The notes: a model not told the origin generated them from the letters alone. A stretch of DNA of 64,000 nt from Solibacillus isronensis (GCF_023715405.1 NZ_JAMBOC010000001.1:1488001-1552000), one strand, 5' to 3'. Positions 44,187 to 53,393 are shown, numbered from the stretch's first letter. Numbers and translations: made by a program.

Positions 44187-45545
44187 TTAGTACATCTTCA
44201 TATATTGGTCGCGTTCCCACTGGTGTACAGATGTGCGGAACATATCAAACTCCACTTCTTTTGCTTCTTTGAAGTTTGCATAAATATGTTCACCTAATGC
44301 ATCAATGATTACTTCATCTTTCGCTAAAGTAGCTAATGCTGCATCCAATGAACCTGGTAAACTTGCAATACCATAAGCTGCACGCTCTTCAGCATTCATC
44401 ACGTAAATGTTACGGTCAACCGGTGCTGGTGGCTCGATTTTATTTTTCACGCCATCCAATCCTGCAGCCAAAATAACAGCCATTGCTAAGTACGGGTTTG
44501 CAGATGGGTCAACTGATCTTAATTCAATACGAGTTGATAGACCACGAGATTCCGGAATACGTACTAATGGTGAACGGTTTTTTGGTGACCATGCCACATA
44601 ACAAGGTGCTTCATAGCCTGGTACTAAACGTTTGTATGAGTTGACAGTCGGATTCGTCACCGCTGTAAATCCTTGAACGTGCTTTAATACACCTGCTAAG
44701 AAATGTTTCGCTGTTTTTGATAACTGTAAGTCTTCCCCTTCATCCCAAAACGCATTTTTGCTTCCTTGGAATAACGATAAGTTGAAGTGCATTCCTGAAC
44801 CGTTCACACCGAATAAAGGTTTTGGCATAAATGTCGCATGTAAGCCATGTTTACGCGCAATTGTTTTTACTACTAATTTGAACGTTTGAATGTTATCACA
44901 CGCTTCCACCGCGTTGGCATATTTGAAGTCAATTTCGTGTTGACCCGGAGCTACTTCATGGTGTGATGCTTCAATTTCAAAGCCCATCTCCTCAAGTTCC
45001 AATACGATATCGCGACGGCAGTTTTCCCCTAAATCTGTTGGTGCCAAGTCGAAGTATCCACCATCATCATTTAGTTCTAATGTCGGGTTGCCTTTTTCAT
45101 CTAATTTAAATAAGAAGAATTCTGGTTCAGGTCCTAAGTTAAAACTTGTAAAACCTAATTCCTCCATTTCTTTTAACATTCTTTTTAGGTTAGAGCGCGG
45201 ATCCCCTTCAAAAGGAGAGCCGTCCGGACGTGCGATGTCACAAATTAATCGGGCAACTTTTCCCTTTTCTGCAGTCCATGGGAAAATCATGAAAGTATCT
45301 AAATCCGGACGCAAATACATGTCAGATTCTTCAATACGCACGAAACCTTCAATTGAAGAACCGTCAAACATCATTTTGTTATCCAGCGCTTTATCTAACT
45401 GACTTACCGGAATTTCAACGTTTTTGATTGTTCCTAAAATATCGGTAAATTGCAGACGAATAAATTTAACATTTTTATCGGCTACAATTTTTTTAATGCT
45501 TTCTTTCGTTGCTTTGCTTGTTCCATTCACCATTACATTTGCCAT
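44187..45545 (-). CDS. glnA: glutamine synthetase type I
   Basis: 452 aa, Firmicutes GSI-alpha. Condenses ammonia and glutamate with ATP. Motifs: [18 protein letters not shown] near the N-terminus, [37 protein letters not shown] (ATP), and [13 protein letters not shown]. The N-terminus is about 8 residues longer than B. subtilis GlnA ([14 protein letters not shown]), and the start is consistent with the ATG and ribosome site. Directly after glnR, its repressor partner in feedback control. Confidence 0.97.
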   Translation of the reverse strand: MANVMVNGTSKATKESIKKIVADKNVKFIRLQFTDILGTIKNVEIPVSQLDKALDNKMMFDGSSIEGFVRIEESDMYLRPDLDTFMIFPWTAEKGKVARLICDIARPDGSPFEGDPRSNLKRMLKEMEELGFTSFNLGPEPEFFLFKLDEKGNPTLELNDDGGYFDLAPTDLGENCRRDIVLELEEMGFEIEASHHEVAPGQHEIDFKYANAVEACDNIQTFKLVVKTIARKHGLHATFMPKPLFGVNGSGMHFNLSLFQGSKNAFWDEGEDLQLSKTAKHFLAGVLKHVQGFTAVTNPTVNSYKRLVPGYEAPCYVAWSPKNRSPLVRIPESRGLSTRIELRSVDPSANPYLAMAVILAAGLDGVKNKIEPPAPVDRNIYVMNAEERAAYGIASLPGSLDAALATLAKDEVIIDALGEHIYANFKEAKEVEFDMFRTSVHQWERDQYMKMY

Positions 45546-45573
45546 ACTTCAACACTCTCCTTTTTAGTTGGTC

Positions 45574-45969
45574 CTACTCAGTTTTATATTGAAAGAAACG
45601 CGATAAATCGCCTTGACGTAGCGATGTTTTTTGCATGCGCTGCGCCTGCAGCATTTCTTCACGCAATATAGTCCGCAATTCTGTATCTGTCACGCGTACC
45701 ACGTCAGGTTTCTTTACATACTCTTTCGATCTCATTGCAAATACCTTTTTGACACCCGCCATATTAATGCCCTGGTCGAGTAGCTCTCTTATTTCCAGCA
45801 ATGCATCAATATCATCAAGAGAAAACATCCTTCGATTCCCTTCTGATCTGGCAGGGACGATTAATTCATGTTCTTCATAATAACGAATTTGTCTAGCCGT
45901 TAATTCCGTCAATTGCATAACCATGCTAATCGGCAGTAACGGCATCGCTCTTCGAAACTCTCGACTCAT
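45574..45969 (-). CDS. glnR: MerR family nitrogen repressor GlnR
   Basis: 131 aa. Winged helix: PLLPISMVMQLTELTARQIRYYEEH and EGNRRMFSLDDIDAL. Represses glnRA in high nitrogen when feedback-inhibited GlnA stabilises it. The last 25 residues (RMQKTSLRQGDLSRFFQ) match the C-terminal segment that senses GlnA. GGAGG 7 bases before ATG. Two GlnR boxes lie upstream. Confidence 0.95.
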   Translation of the reverse strand: MSREFRRAMPLLPISMVMQLTELTARQIRYYEEHELIVPARSEGNRRMFSLDDIDALLEIRELLDQGINMAGVKKVFAMRSKEYVKKPDVVRVTDTELRTILREEMLQAQRMQKTSLRQGDLSRFFQYKTE

Positions 45970-46008
45970 TATCTCGCCTCCCTCTTCTTACCATTTACTT
46001 TAAATCAA

Positions 46009-46025
46009 TGTAATGTTCTTTGTCA
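46009..46025 (-). promoter_or_regulatory. second GlnR/TnrA box overlapping the glnR promoter
   Basis: TGTAATGTTCTTTGTCA; one mismatch to TGTNA-N7-TNACA. It overlaps the region next to the -35 TTGACA (46021-46026, minus strand). In B. subtilis glnRA also has two operators. Confidence 0.55.
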
Positions 46026-46031
46026 ATCTAA

Positions 46032-46048
46032 TGTTATAAAAACTAACA
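46032..46048 (-). promoter_or_regulatory. GlnR/TnrA box upstream of glnRA
   Basis: TGTTATAAAAACTAACA matches TGTNA-N7-TNACA exactly, 5 bp upstream of the minus-strand -35 box. Confidence 0.8.
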
Positions 46049-46528
46049 TATCGTTTTTAGAATAATTTAATCGCATAATTCGAACATTTTAATTCCACAA
46101 AAAGAACCGTACGCCAAGAACAGCAATTAGCATACGGTCACCGAAGTTTCATTCTTTTTTATGTGAGCTTTCCTCTATTTTTAAAAGTTGTTTACATTTA
46201 AGTTAGTTCCACCTGATTATTACAATCCATGTCACAGTCATAATTAAAACACAAATATATTTCAAAATTATGGACTTTATTGAAATAATTATAATATATT
46301 AATATATAATGGATATATGTGATATGGCATACTAAAAAATGCTTAACTACTCTTACAAATAATAGAAATTTCCCGTTACCCGGAAGCTTATCCGTCTTTC
46401 CTGCCGGTCACTTACTTTGTTTCTAATTCATTAGCTGCACGAAAACAGCTGCCGAATTAAGATAAAGTCTTTTGCAAATTATGCATGACACATATGAATA
46501 TTTGCTTAGGACAAGGAGGATATTTAGT
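46049..46528. other. long gap and leader upstream of the SLH gene
   Basis: A plausible plus-strand promoter (TTGAAA 46280-46285, 19 bp, TATAAT 46305-46310) gives a leader of over 200 bases. The leader contains hairpin CGG-AAGCTTAT-CCG near 46390 and AGCTG…CAGCT near 46440 in a GC-richer patch. No riboswitch class could be assigned and no gene was found. Confidence 0.4.
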
Positions 46529-47947
46529 ATGAAAAAGAAGTTTTACACATTTGCAGTTGCTTCATTAGCAATGACAGCAGCAACAGTAGCCCCTGCTTCA
46601 GCTGCCGTAAATTTCACAGATGTTGCTGAAAACAACATACATTTTAAGGCGATTACAGAATTGCATGCAGCCGAAATTATTAGTGGTTATCCAGATGGAA
46701 CATTTAAACCCGCGCAGAATGTGACACGTGGACAGGCAGCTAAAATTATTGCCGGTGCACTTGGTCTTGATACGGAAAATGTGGTCAATCCTAAGTTCAC
46801 CGATATTCCGGCATCACATCAGTACTACGGTTCTATCGCAGCATTGACTGCACTCGATGCAATTAAAGTGTATGAAGATAACACTTTCAAGCCAAATGAA
46901 ACAATTACGCGTGGGGAATTTGCTTATATGCTCGCTAAAGCATTGGATTTAAAAGCTGAAGGCGACAGCCCTTTTCATGATGTGACTGGGGATAATGAAT
47001 ACGCTTATGTCGTTACAGCTTTATATGAATACGGTATAGCAAAAGGCATAAGTGATACGGAATTTGGCGCAGAGAAATCGATAACACGCGGTCAACTAGC
47101 AACATTCATTTTCAATGTAGTGAACGAATTCACAGAAAATGATACAGAAGCGTCTTCAACGGATTCAGCGCTATTAAAAACCATTTTCACAAAGGCAATC
47201 GAAAAACAACAAGCTACAACTAGCATGAAAGCAAAAATGACAATGACGCAATCGATGGATATCCAAGATGGGGAAGAACGTATAAAAATCGATACTAACG
47301 GAAAAATGGATATGTCAATTGTCAATAAACCTATGCAGTTCTTCATTGAAGGAACAATGTCTATGGTCGAGCCAACAACAGGCGAATCGATTGATATGCC
47401 TTTAAAAATGTATATGACAGAAAAAGATGGCATGTATATGTATGAAGGCACGTCAGAAACTTGGATTAATTATCCTGCCGACATGTTCGAAGAAATATTA
47501 ACGCAAGCTGGCGCACAAATTAATGCTGCTGATCAATTAGAAATGTTGCAGAAATTTGCAACCGATTTCAATATCAAAGAAACGGATGGGTATTATACAT
47601 TAAATTTGAAAGGTACTGGAGATAACTTTACCGCTCTTATACAAGAACAAATGTCTGCCATGAACTTAGGTTTGGACGAGGAAGTACTGGCCGATATGAA
47701 AAATTTAAAATACGATAATTTTTCTTATGAAATCAAAATTAATAAGGAAACATTTGATATAGAAGAAATGGTAATGGACTTCGGATTCGGCATGAACCTG
47801 GAAGGTGTTGTAATGAATATAAAAAGTAAATCAACTATGAAATATTCAGATTTTAATACAGTACCAACAATAACAATCCCTGCCGAAGCTCTGGAAAACG
47901 CAAAATCTTTGGAGGATTTAATTGAATCAGAAATAGGAAATAAATAA
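46529..47947 (+). CDS. S-layer homology (SLH) surface protein
   Basis: 472 aa. Signal peptide 1-26 (…VAPASA), then three SLH domains that bind pyruvylated wall polymer: NFTDVAENNIHFKAI … (28-85), KFTDIPASHQYYGSI … (90-145), PFHDVTGDNEYAYV … (150-205). Each has the ITRGQ/TRGEF motif. The C-terminal half (220-472) is a Met-rich, beta-rich domain like lipoprotein LolA-fold domains (STMKYSDFN). Start ATG at 46529 has AAGGAGG 9 bases upstream. Ends with a good terminator. Function: wall-attached, unknown ligand. Confidence 0.9.
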   Translation: MKKKFYTFAVASLAMTAATVAPASAAVNFTDVAENNIHFKAITELHAAEIISGYPDGTFKPAQNVTRGQAAKIIAGALGLDTENVVNPKFTDIPASHQYYGSIAALTALDAIKVYEDNTFKPNETITRGEFAYMLAKALDLKAEGDSPFHDVTGDNEYAYVVTALYEYGIAKGISDTEFGAEKSITRGQLATFIFNVVNEFTENDTEASSTDSALLKTIFTKAIEKQQATTSMKAKMTMTQSMDIQDGEERIKIDTNGKMDMSIVNKPMQFFIEGTMSMVEPTTGESIDMPLKMYMTEKDGMYMYEGTSETWINYPADMFEEILTQAGAQINAADQLEMLQKFATDFNIKETDGYYTLNLKGTGDNFTALIQEQMSAMNLGLDEEVLADMKNLKYDNFSYEIKINKETFDIEEMVMDFGFGMNLEGVVMNIKSKSTMKYSDFNTVPTITIPAEALENAKSLEDLIESEIGNK

Positions 47948-47959
47948 TTCCCAAAATTC

Positions 47960-48012
47960 CCATAAAAGCTGTCAGGAAAAAGCATTGTTTTTCCCGATAG
48001 CTTTTTTTTGAA
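47960..48012 (+). terminator. intrinsic terminator after the SLH gene
   Basis: AAAAGCTGTC-GGAAAAA and TTTTTCC-GATAGCTTTT arms followed by TTTTG. Confidence 0.85.
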
Positions 48013-48085
48013 AAAAATGGGGCAATGAAAAGTAATATCGCTATTATTCATGTATAATTGTTACCGTATATTGAGGGGGAATTTT

Positions 48086-48943
48086 ATGTCAAAGCAACAC
48101 ATAGCAAAGTCAATCGGACAAAAAATCATCGTTATTATTGGCGGTTTAATCGCTGCTTACGGATTAGAAGCAGTATTAATACCAAATAACGTATCGGATG
48201 GTGGAATCACGGGGATTAGTATTGTCATCTCTCAGCTAACACCAGTATCATTAGGCCTGCTGATCGCCATACTAAACATTCCGTTTATTTACTTAGGATA
48301 TAAACAGATTGGAAAAACCTTCGCAATCAACTCCGTTATCGGTATCGCATCATTAGCAATTGGTACTTCGCTTATGCACCATGTTCCAACTATTATTACT
48401 GGCGATGCATTGCTTATTACAGTTGTAGGAGGAATTATTTTAGGTATTGGTATGGGGTTAGCGCTTCGTAATGGTGGCGCTCTTGATGGGATAGACATGC
48501 TTGCAGTGTTACTATCGAGAAAATTGCCTTTCGGTACAAGTGATCTCATTTTGTTTTTAAACTTTTTCGTTTTCATCATTGTATCGTTTGTATTCGGCTT
48601 TAAAGGTGCTTTGTTATCAGCAATTGCTTATTATATCGCATCAAAAGTTATCTTGATTGTTGAAGAAGGACTTAGTGGCTCTAAAACATATAAAATCATT
48701 ACAAAAGAGCCGCTTAAAATGGTCGAAACAATTCGAGATCGTTTAGGAAGAAGCGCGACTTTCAGCACAGTATACGGTGCATACTCCCATCAGGAATTTC
48801 AAGAAATTACGTGTGTAATCAACCGTATGGAAGAAAGTAAGATAAAGGGTATTATTCGAGAAATCGATCCGAATGCCTTTGTGACAGTATACGAAGTAGT
48901 CGAAGTTAAAGGTGGAAGCTTTAAAAAGCAAAATATCCACTAA
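48086..48943 (+). CDS. YitT family membrane protein
   Basis: 285 aa. Five or six membrane helices (residues about 10-185), with DUF161-type motifs (NNVSDGGITGISI, LRNGGALDGIDMLAV) and a C-terminal cytoplasmic DUF2179 domain (GRSATFSTVYGAYSHQEFQEITCVINR). Function unknown; many Firmicutes have several copies. ATG at 48086 has GAGGGGG 6 bases upstream. Convergent with brnQ across a shared terminator. Confidence 0.88.
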   Translation: MSKQHIAKSIGQKIIVIIGGLIAAYGLEAVLIPNNVSDGGITGISIVISQLTPVSLGLLIAILNIPFIYLGYKQIGKTFAINSVIGIASLAIGTSLMHHVPTIITGDALLITVVGGIILGIGMGLALRNGGALDGIDMLAVLLSRKLPFGTSDLILFLNFFVFIIVSFVFGFKGALLSAIAYYIASKVILIVEEGLSGSKTYKIITKEPLKMVETIRDRLGRSATFSTVYGAYSHQEFQEITCVINRMEESKIKGIIREIDPNAFVTVYEVVEVKGGSFKKQNIH

Positions 48944-48948
48944 AACAG

Positions 48949-48996
48949 AAAATGGTTGTGTAAAAGGAAATTTTCCTTTTACACAACCATTTTTTA
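48949..48996. terminator. bidirectional terminator between yitT-type gene and brnQ
   Basis: AAAATGGTTGTGTAAAAGG pairs perfectly with its complement, with T/A runs on both sides. Confidence 0.95.
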
Positions 48997-50349
48997 ATCC
49001 GTATTGATTTCATTCGTGCGATTCGGAATACATAATCCGATAACCGCTCCTACTAACGCCGGAACAATCCACCCTAAACCAATGGAATAGAGCGGTAGGT
49101 AATCTGCGTAAAAAGCTGAAATAGAAGACAGCACACTCACTTCAAATGCCGGCACACTTCCGATTAACGCATTGTACCCATCAATTATACTAATAAAGAA
49201 TACGAGTAAAATTGACCCTGCAAATACAGTCCTTTTGTAGTGAAATAGCGGTCCTAGAAGCGCCAGTATTATTAACACTATTGCCAGAGGGTAAAGGAAC
49301 ATCAACACTGGAATTGCATATGTAATAATATTTGTTAAACCAAAGTTCGCAATGATAAATGAAACAACACATAATAGGACTACAAATGTTTTATAGCTGA
49401 TTTTCGGAAACACTTCATGGAAAAACTCACTGCATGAAGTAATGAGCCCAATACTCGTTTTTAAACATGCAAGTACAATAATAATTGCCAACAAAATTGC
49501 TCCGTATGAGCCGAAATAATGATCGGCAACCGCAGCAAAGATTTGCCCGCCATTGTCAAATGTACCAATCGCCGTTATACTCGATGCTCCCATGTAAGCA
49601 ATCAGACCGTAAATCAGCATCATTAATGCCATTGCAAAAATACCTGATTTCCAAGTCGCTTTTGCAATTTCTTTCTTATCTGTAATCCCTGTCCGCTTTA
49701 TCGCATGGATGACAACAATACCAAACGCAAGCGAAGCAAGTGCATCCATCGTATTATAGCCTTCTTTAAAACCTGTCATAAACGCCTCGTTAATATAAGT
49801 TCCAGCAGGCTCAACGAATTTCCCCATTGGAGAAAACAGACTAATACCGATTAGCACAAATAAAAATACTAAAAATGCCGGTGTTAAGTACTTCCCTATA
49901 ATGTCCATGATCTTCGCCGGATTTAGTGAAAAATAAAAAACGATTGCGAAGAAAATAAAACTGAATACCGCAAGCCACAATGTCGCCTGTGAAGGATCGA
50001 TAAATGGTTCAAATCCAACAACAAACGGTACTGTTGCTGTACGCGGAATTGCAAAAAACGGCCCAATCGTTAAGTATAAAGCCAATGCAAAAAACAATCC
50101 AAACATCGGATGTACTTTACTTGCCAAATCGCGCAATCCATTACTTCCCGACAATCCGATTGCCAGAATTCCTAAAAACGGCAAACCAATTGCCGTAACT
50201 AAAAAGCCAATTAGCGCAAACCAATAGTTTGTCCCTGCCAATTGCCCCATTTGAATCGGAAATATTAAATTTCCTGCTCCAAAAAACATCCCAAACAGCA
50301 TCGTTCCGATTACTGCATAGGTTGAAAATGGTATTTTCTTGTCCATCAT
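48994..50349 (-). CDS. brnQ: branched-chain amino acid:cation symporter BrnQ
   Basis: 451 aa, 12 membrane helices, LIVCS family. Family start MLFGMFFGAGNLIFP-like (residues about 15-28). Takes up Leu, Ile and Val with Na+ or H+. The ATG at 50349 or 50346 (adjacent) after GGGAG is the start; the upstream TTG is not needed. A promoter and possible CodY box lie upstream. Confidence 0.94.
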   Translation of the reverse strand: MMDKKIPFSTYAVIGTMLFGMFFGAGNLIFPIQMGQLAGTNYWFALIGFLVTAIGLPFLGILAIGLSGSNGLRDLASKVHPMFGLFFALALYLTIGPFFAIPRTATVPFVVGFEPFIDPSQATLWLAVFSFIFFAIVFYFSLNPAKIMDIIGKYLTPAFLVFLFVLIGISLFSPMGKFVEPAGTYINEAFMTGFKEGYNTMDALASLAFGIVVIHAIKRTGITDKKEIAKATWKSGIFAMALMMLIYGLIAYMGASSITAIGTFDNGGQIFAAVADHYFGSYGAILLAIIIVLACLKTSIGLITSCSEFFHEVFPKISYKTFVVLLCVVSFIIANFGLTNIITYAIPVLMFLYPLAIVLIILALLGPLFHYKRTVFAGSILLVFFISIIDGYNALIGSVPAFEVSVLSSISAFYADYLPLYSIGLGWIVPALVGAVIGLCIPNRTNEINTD

Positions 50350-50396
50350 ATTCTCTCCCAAGATGTCATTTCATGGTGTTTTAATGAAACGTCCTA

Positions 50397-50411
50397 ATTT
50401 TCTTAACAATG
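50397..50411 (-). promoter_or_regulatory. possible CodY box at brnQ
   Basis: AATTTTCTTAACAAT, three mismatches from AATTTTCWGAAAATT, just after the predicted start point. Plausible for a branched-chain amino acid importer. Confidence 0.35.
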
Positions 50412-50418
50412 TACAATA

Positions 50419-50447
50419 TCATATCAGCCCTATAACAGAATGACAAT
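50419..50447 (-). promoter_or_regulatory. sigma-A type promoter of brnQ
   Basis: -35 TTGTCA (50442-50447), 17-bp spacer, -10 TATGAT (50419-50424). Confidence 0.6.
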
Positions 50448-50462
50448 AGTAAGAGTAAATAT

Positions 50463-50512
50463 AAAAGGAGCGATGTCATAAAGTTAACACTTTTATGACA
50501 TCGCTCCATAAT
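50463..50512 (-). terminator. intrinsic terminator after ribU
   Basis: GGAGCGATGTCATAAA pairs with TTTATGACATCGCTCC, then TTTTATATTT on the minus strand. Confidence 0.9.
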
Positions 50513-50523
50513 TTATTATTTAA

Positions 50524-51099
50524 TTAAGCTAAATATTGTCTGCGCTGATTTTCAATCCATACACGCATTGAACGGTAAAGCATCGTCACGACCACAAACA
50601 TCATAATTCCTTTAACAATATTAAACGGTAAAATACCTAACACGATTGTTTCGTACATATTATATTCGAAGCCTAGTAAGTACGTGTACAGCGGTAAGAA
50701 CGCCACGTAGTTTAATGCCGCCATTCCAATTGACATTACAACTGTAGAAACAACTAAGCCTGTCATTAACCCTTTTGCAGAAGGGAATTTTTTATAAATA
50801 TAGTAAGCTGGTAAAATGAATAATACACCTGTAGCGAAGTTAGCCATATGACCTACCGGAATTCCTTCAGGAGCCCCTGTGTAAATCCAGTCAAGCACAT
50901 TTTTAACAAGTTCAACTAGGATACCTGCAACAGGTCCCATCGTAATTGCCGCAATCAATGCTGGCACATCACTGAAATCAATTTGTAAAAACACCGGGAA
51001 CCATGGTAGTGGGAAGTTTAACAACATTAGCACAAATGAAACCCCACTCAGCATTGCGATTGTTACGAATGATCGTAACTTTAAACTTCTTTTTTGCAT
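50524..51099 (-). CDS. ribU: riboflavin ECF transporter S component RibU
   Basis: 191 aa with six membrane helices. Family features: FPLPWFPVFLQIDFSDVPALIAA near the N-terminus and GPVAGILVELVKNVLDWI. The substrate-binding subunit that works with the shared ECF module encoded elsewhere. Preceded by an FMN riboswitch and terminator, which identifies the substrate as riboflavin. GAGGAG 8 bases before ATG. Confidence 0.95.
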   Translation of the reverse strand: MQKRSLKLRSFVTIAMLSGVSFVLMLLNFPLPWFPVFLQIDFSDVPALIAAITMGPVAGILVELVKNVLDWIYTGAPEGIPVGHMANFATGVLFILPAYYIYKKFPSAKGLMTGLVVSTVVMSIGMAALNYVAFLPLYTYLLGFEYNMYETIVLGILPFNIVKGIMMFVVVTMLYRSMRVWIENQRRQYLA

Positions 51100-51162
51100 A
51101 TAAATCTCTCCTCTTTGCTGATTCCATCTCGCAAGAAGAAAGGACGTATCAAATCATTCCAT

Positions 51163-51196
51163 GAAAAAACCCTTATGCTAAACTAGAGCATAAGGG
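51163..51196 (-). terminator. riboswitch expression-platform terminator
   Basis: CCCTTATGC pairs with GCATAAGGG, then TTTTTTC on the minus strand, between the FMN aptamer and ribU. FMN binding is expected to favour it. Confidence 0.85.
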
Positions 51197-51340
51197 AGAA
51201 ATAGGCACACTTAAATAAAGGGTCTATCTGTGCATTTGCAGCAATTCCTGTTTTTTGTACACGAAAAATATTCCGTTTACAAATAAGGAATTAGAAATAA
51301 GTACTGCAAAGCACGGCATTTTCAAAAAATGACGACCGTA

Positions 51341-51512
51341 CCTTCACCTTCTCCCATCCAGACTATACTGTCGGCTTTGGAATTGCACCAAATCCTGCAC
51401 ACAAAAGTGGCTCGCGGGCTCGAAAAGTTCGACATAACTTCCTCCAAGTAAATGGTCAGAAGTTATAACTTTTATTACCGCCGGTCGGGAGTTACACCCT
51501 GCCCCGAAGATG
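51341..51512 (-). promoter_or_regulatory. FMN riboswitch (RFN element)
   Basis: On the minus strand the conserved blocks appear in order: TTCGGGGCAGGGTG, ACCGGCGGT, AGCCCGCGAGC, GGATTTGGTGCAATTCCAAA, GCCGACAGT and AGTCTGGATGGGAGAAGG. Controls ribU by transcription termination. The platform between aptamer and terminator is long (about 145 bases). Confidence 0.95.
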
Positions 51513-51555
51513 AATCAATATGAAATTATGTAGCAATTACCTTGCTATAACTATT

Positions 51556-51583
51556 ATTATATATAAAAAAAAGGAATTGTAAA
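51556..51583 (-). promoter_or_regulatory. promoter of the ribU riboswitch transcript
   Basis: -35 TTTACA (51578-51583), 16-bp spacer, -10 TATAAT (51556-51561), overlapping the rsiX terminator. Confidence 0.55.
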
Positions 51584-51603
51584 GCCCATTGCTTACAATT
51601 CCT
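51562..51603 (-). terminator. intrinsic terminator after rsiX
   Basis: AGGAATTGTAA pairs with TTACAATTCCT, then TTTTTTTTATATA on the minus strand. Confidence 0.85.
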
Positions 51604-51619
51604 AGTAAAATTATTTGAA

Positions 51620-52837
51620 TTATTGAAATTCATAATGAATACGGTTCGCCGCAACCGGCTTATCTACCGGTTTTGTGAAGTCATAACCGCCCCATTGTTC
51701 CTGTACGATATTTTCAAATTTCACCTGTTTATCAAAACTTGCTACTGTCATTATTAATCCTTCAATCATTCGCATTCCTTGAGCTGGTTCATAATTGTCC
51801 AAGTTTAAAGGTTCTTCAAATGTAATTGTTACAATCGACTTAGCGTCTTCAACTTTTAAATATACACCCGGCAATATAACCGTTCTGTATATATCATTCG
51901 CTTCCACCGTCATATTTTTGATTGCTTCTTGCACATCTTTAAAGCTCATTCGGAAATTGGGACTTAAATATACCGCCCCATTCCGCATCTGATACATAAA
52001 ATAATTATATTGAGCGTTCTCATCATTTAATAAAAACGGCTCTTTTACGTCGCCAACATGGTCAAAGTAAATTGGTTTTCCGGCCGTATTTTGTATTTCT
52101 ACTTCCATATATGCATCTCTGAAAGTGTCGACAAGGGAACCGAGATAATTTGATAAGGAAGCAGTTCCCGCATCATATTGGTGATCTTCCGGCAACATAT
52201 GAACAAGCCTATTCCCTTCCTCACGCAATTCGCCCTTGTAAGGATGGTATTCATTAAAGCCTAGCGACTGTTCGTCAAGCAACGGACTGAATGTGTTATA
52301 AAGTTCCAGCTTCGTCGGATTTTCTGTACCCGTTTTTTCGGCAACAATTTCATTTGGAATCAATATGCTTACAGGTACACTTTCTGCATCATCCCCTGCA
52401 AGACCAATTGCAAATAATGTGTTTTCCTCTAGCTCGCTTTCATAAACTAATGTTTGCTCCGGTTGAGCTTCCGTCGAAAAACTATTAATCATGGAGCGTT
52501 GTGTAGATGCATCTTCCTTCGCACTCATTGTCATACTTTCTTCCGATTCCGGAGTGGCAAGATCGAATGTTTCATTCTGCATAGTAACCGATTCATTATT
52601 GCCTATAAATTGCGCGCTGATTAAAACAATAATAAATATTGATGCAATCGAGACGAATAATGGCGCCCAACGTATACCTTTTTGATTGTTTTGCTCTATG
52701 TGAGGCGGATCTTCATTAAATGCTCCTTCATCCATTAAACGATTAAATACCTCATCTTTTGAACGATGATCAGTTACTTTCGGTGCTTTTTTCAGAAAAA
52801 TTTCAATCTCTTTTTCATCCCAATGCTCCTTTTTCAT
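51620..52837 (-). CDS. rsiX: anti-sigma-X factor RsiX
   Basis: 405 aa. Cytoplasmic N-terminus (1-55) binds the sigma factor, one membrane helix (about 59-78), then a large outside domain. Overlaps sigX by four bases, the standard sigma/anti-sigma coupling. The N-terminal region EIFLKKAPKVTDHRSKDEVFNRLM is like RsiX. Position after sigX and downstream of resE matches B. subtilis. Slightly longer than B. subtilis RsiX (about 368 aa). Confidence 0.9.
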   Translation of the reverse strand: MKKEHWDEKEIEIFLKKAPKVTDHRSKDEVFNRLMDEGAFNEDPPHIEQNNQKGIRWAPLFVSIASIFIIVLISAQFIGNNESVTMQNETFDLATPESEESMTMSAKEDASTQRSMINSFSTEAQPEQTLVYESELEENTLFAIGLAGDDAESVPVSILIPNEIVAEKTGTENPTKLELYNTFSPLLDEQSLGFNEYHPYKGELREEGNRLVHMLPEDHQYDAGTASLSNYLGSLVDTFRDAYMEVEIQNTAGKPIYFDHVGDVKEPFLLNDENAQYNYFMYQMRNGAVYLSPNFRMSFKDVQEAIKNMTVEANDIYRTVILPGVYLKVEDAKSIVTITFEEPLNLDNYEPAQGMRMIEGLIMTVASFDKQVKFENIVQEQWGGYDFTKPVDKPVAANRIHYEFQ

Positions 52838-53367
52838 AATGGATTCGCCTCCCTTCCTTCTTGCGCTTCCAATAGCAGCCGCAGATTCTTTAAAGCACGG
52901 TGCTGTGTCGTTTTAACTTTTCCGGTCGTCCATCCTAATATCTCCGCTGTTTCCTGAATTGAAAGTTCTTGAATATACCGCATAATAATCACCATTTTCT
53001 GATCACCTGAACATTCCTCCAATGCAACCAGTAATTGATGGAGCTGGTCATTTAATTCGGTGAATTGTTCAGGTGAAGGGATTGGGCTTACGAGTTGCTC
53101 TGTCTCCCAATCAAAAGCTGTAAATGCATGTTTATCTCGAACTTGTTTTTTTCTGAAATAGTCAATCGCCACATTTTTTGCTATAGAGAACAGCCAAGTT
53201 TTTTCCGAGCTTTTCCCTTCGAATCGCTCGTATGATTTTAATACACGAACGTATACTTCGTGGGCAAGATCCTCAGCTGCGGTACGATTTTTCACTAAGT
53301 AAAATAAGAAATTAAAAACATCCTGATGATACGTATCGTATAATCGATGGAAAATGGATTGCTGCAC
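52834..53367 (-). CDS. sigX: ECF sigma factor SigX
   Basis: 177 aa. Region 2: YDTYHQDVFNFLFYLVKN, EDLAHEVYVRVLKSYERF, KTWLFSIAKNVAIDYFR (-10 contacts). Region 4: MRYIQELSIQETAEILG then KVKTTQHRALKNLR. The similarity and context identify SigX, which controls envelope charge genes in B. subtilis. GTG start at 53367 has GGAGG 8 bases upstream; the ATG at 53382 has none. A sigma-X type promoter precedes it. Confidence 0.94.
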   Translation of the reverse strand: MQQSIFHRLYDTYHQDVFNFLFYLVKNRTAAEDLAHEVYVRVLKSYERFEGKSSEKTWLFSIAKNVAIDYFRKKQVRDKHAFTAFDWETEQLVSPIPSPEQFTELNDQLHQLLVALEECSGDQKMVIIMRYIQELSIQETAEILGWTTGKVKTTQHRALKNLRLLLEAQEGREANPL

Positions 53368-53393
53368 CCATCCCACCTCCATTCACGTAATTT

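Noticed and set aside
45088-45402. 104-codon open frame opposite glnA
   Set aside because: Antisense to a conserved core enzyme, composition fits a coding shadow, no ribosome site.
46100-46135. Terminator at ACCGTACG…ATACGGT
   Set aside because: Stem is short with a long loop and no T-run on either strand.
46355-46465. c-di-GMP or other known riboswitch upstream of the SLH gene
   Set aside because: Conserved core blocks of c-di-GMP-I/II and ydaO-type switches were not found; kept only as an unclassified leader.
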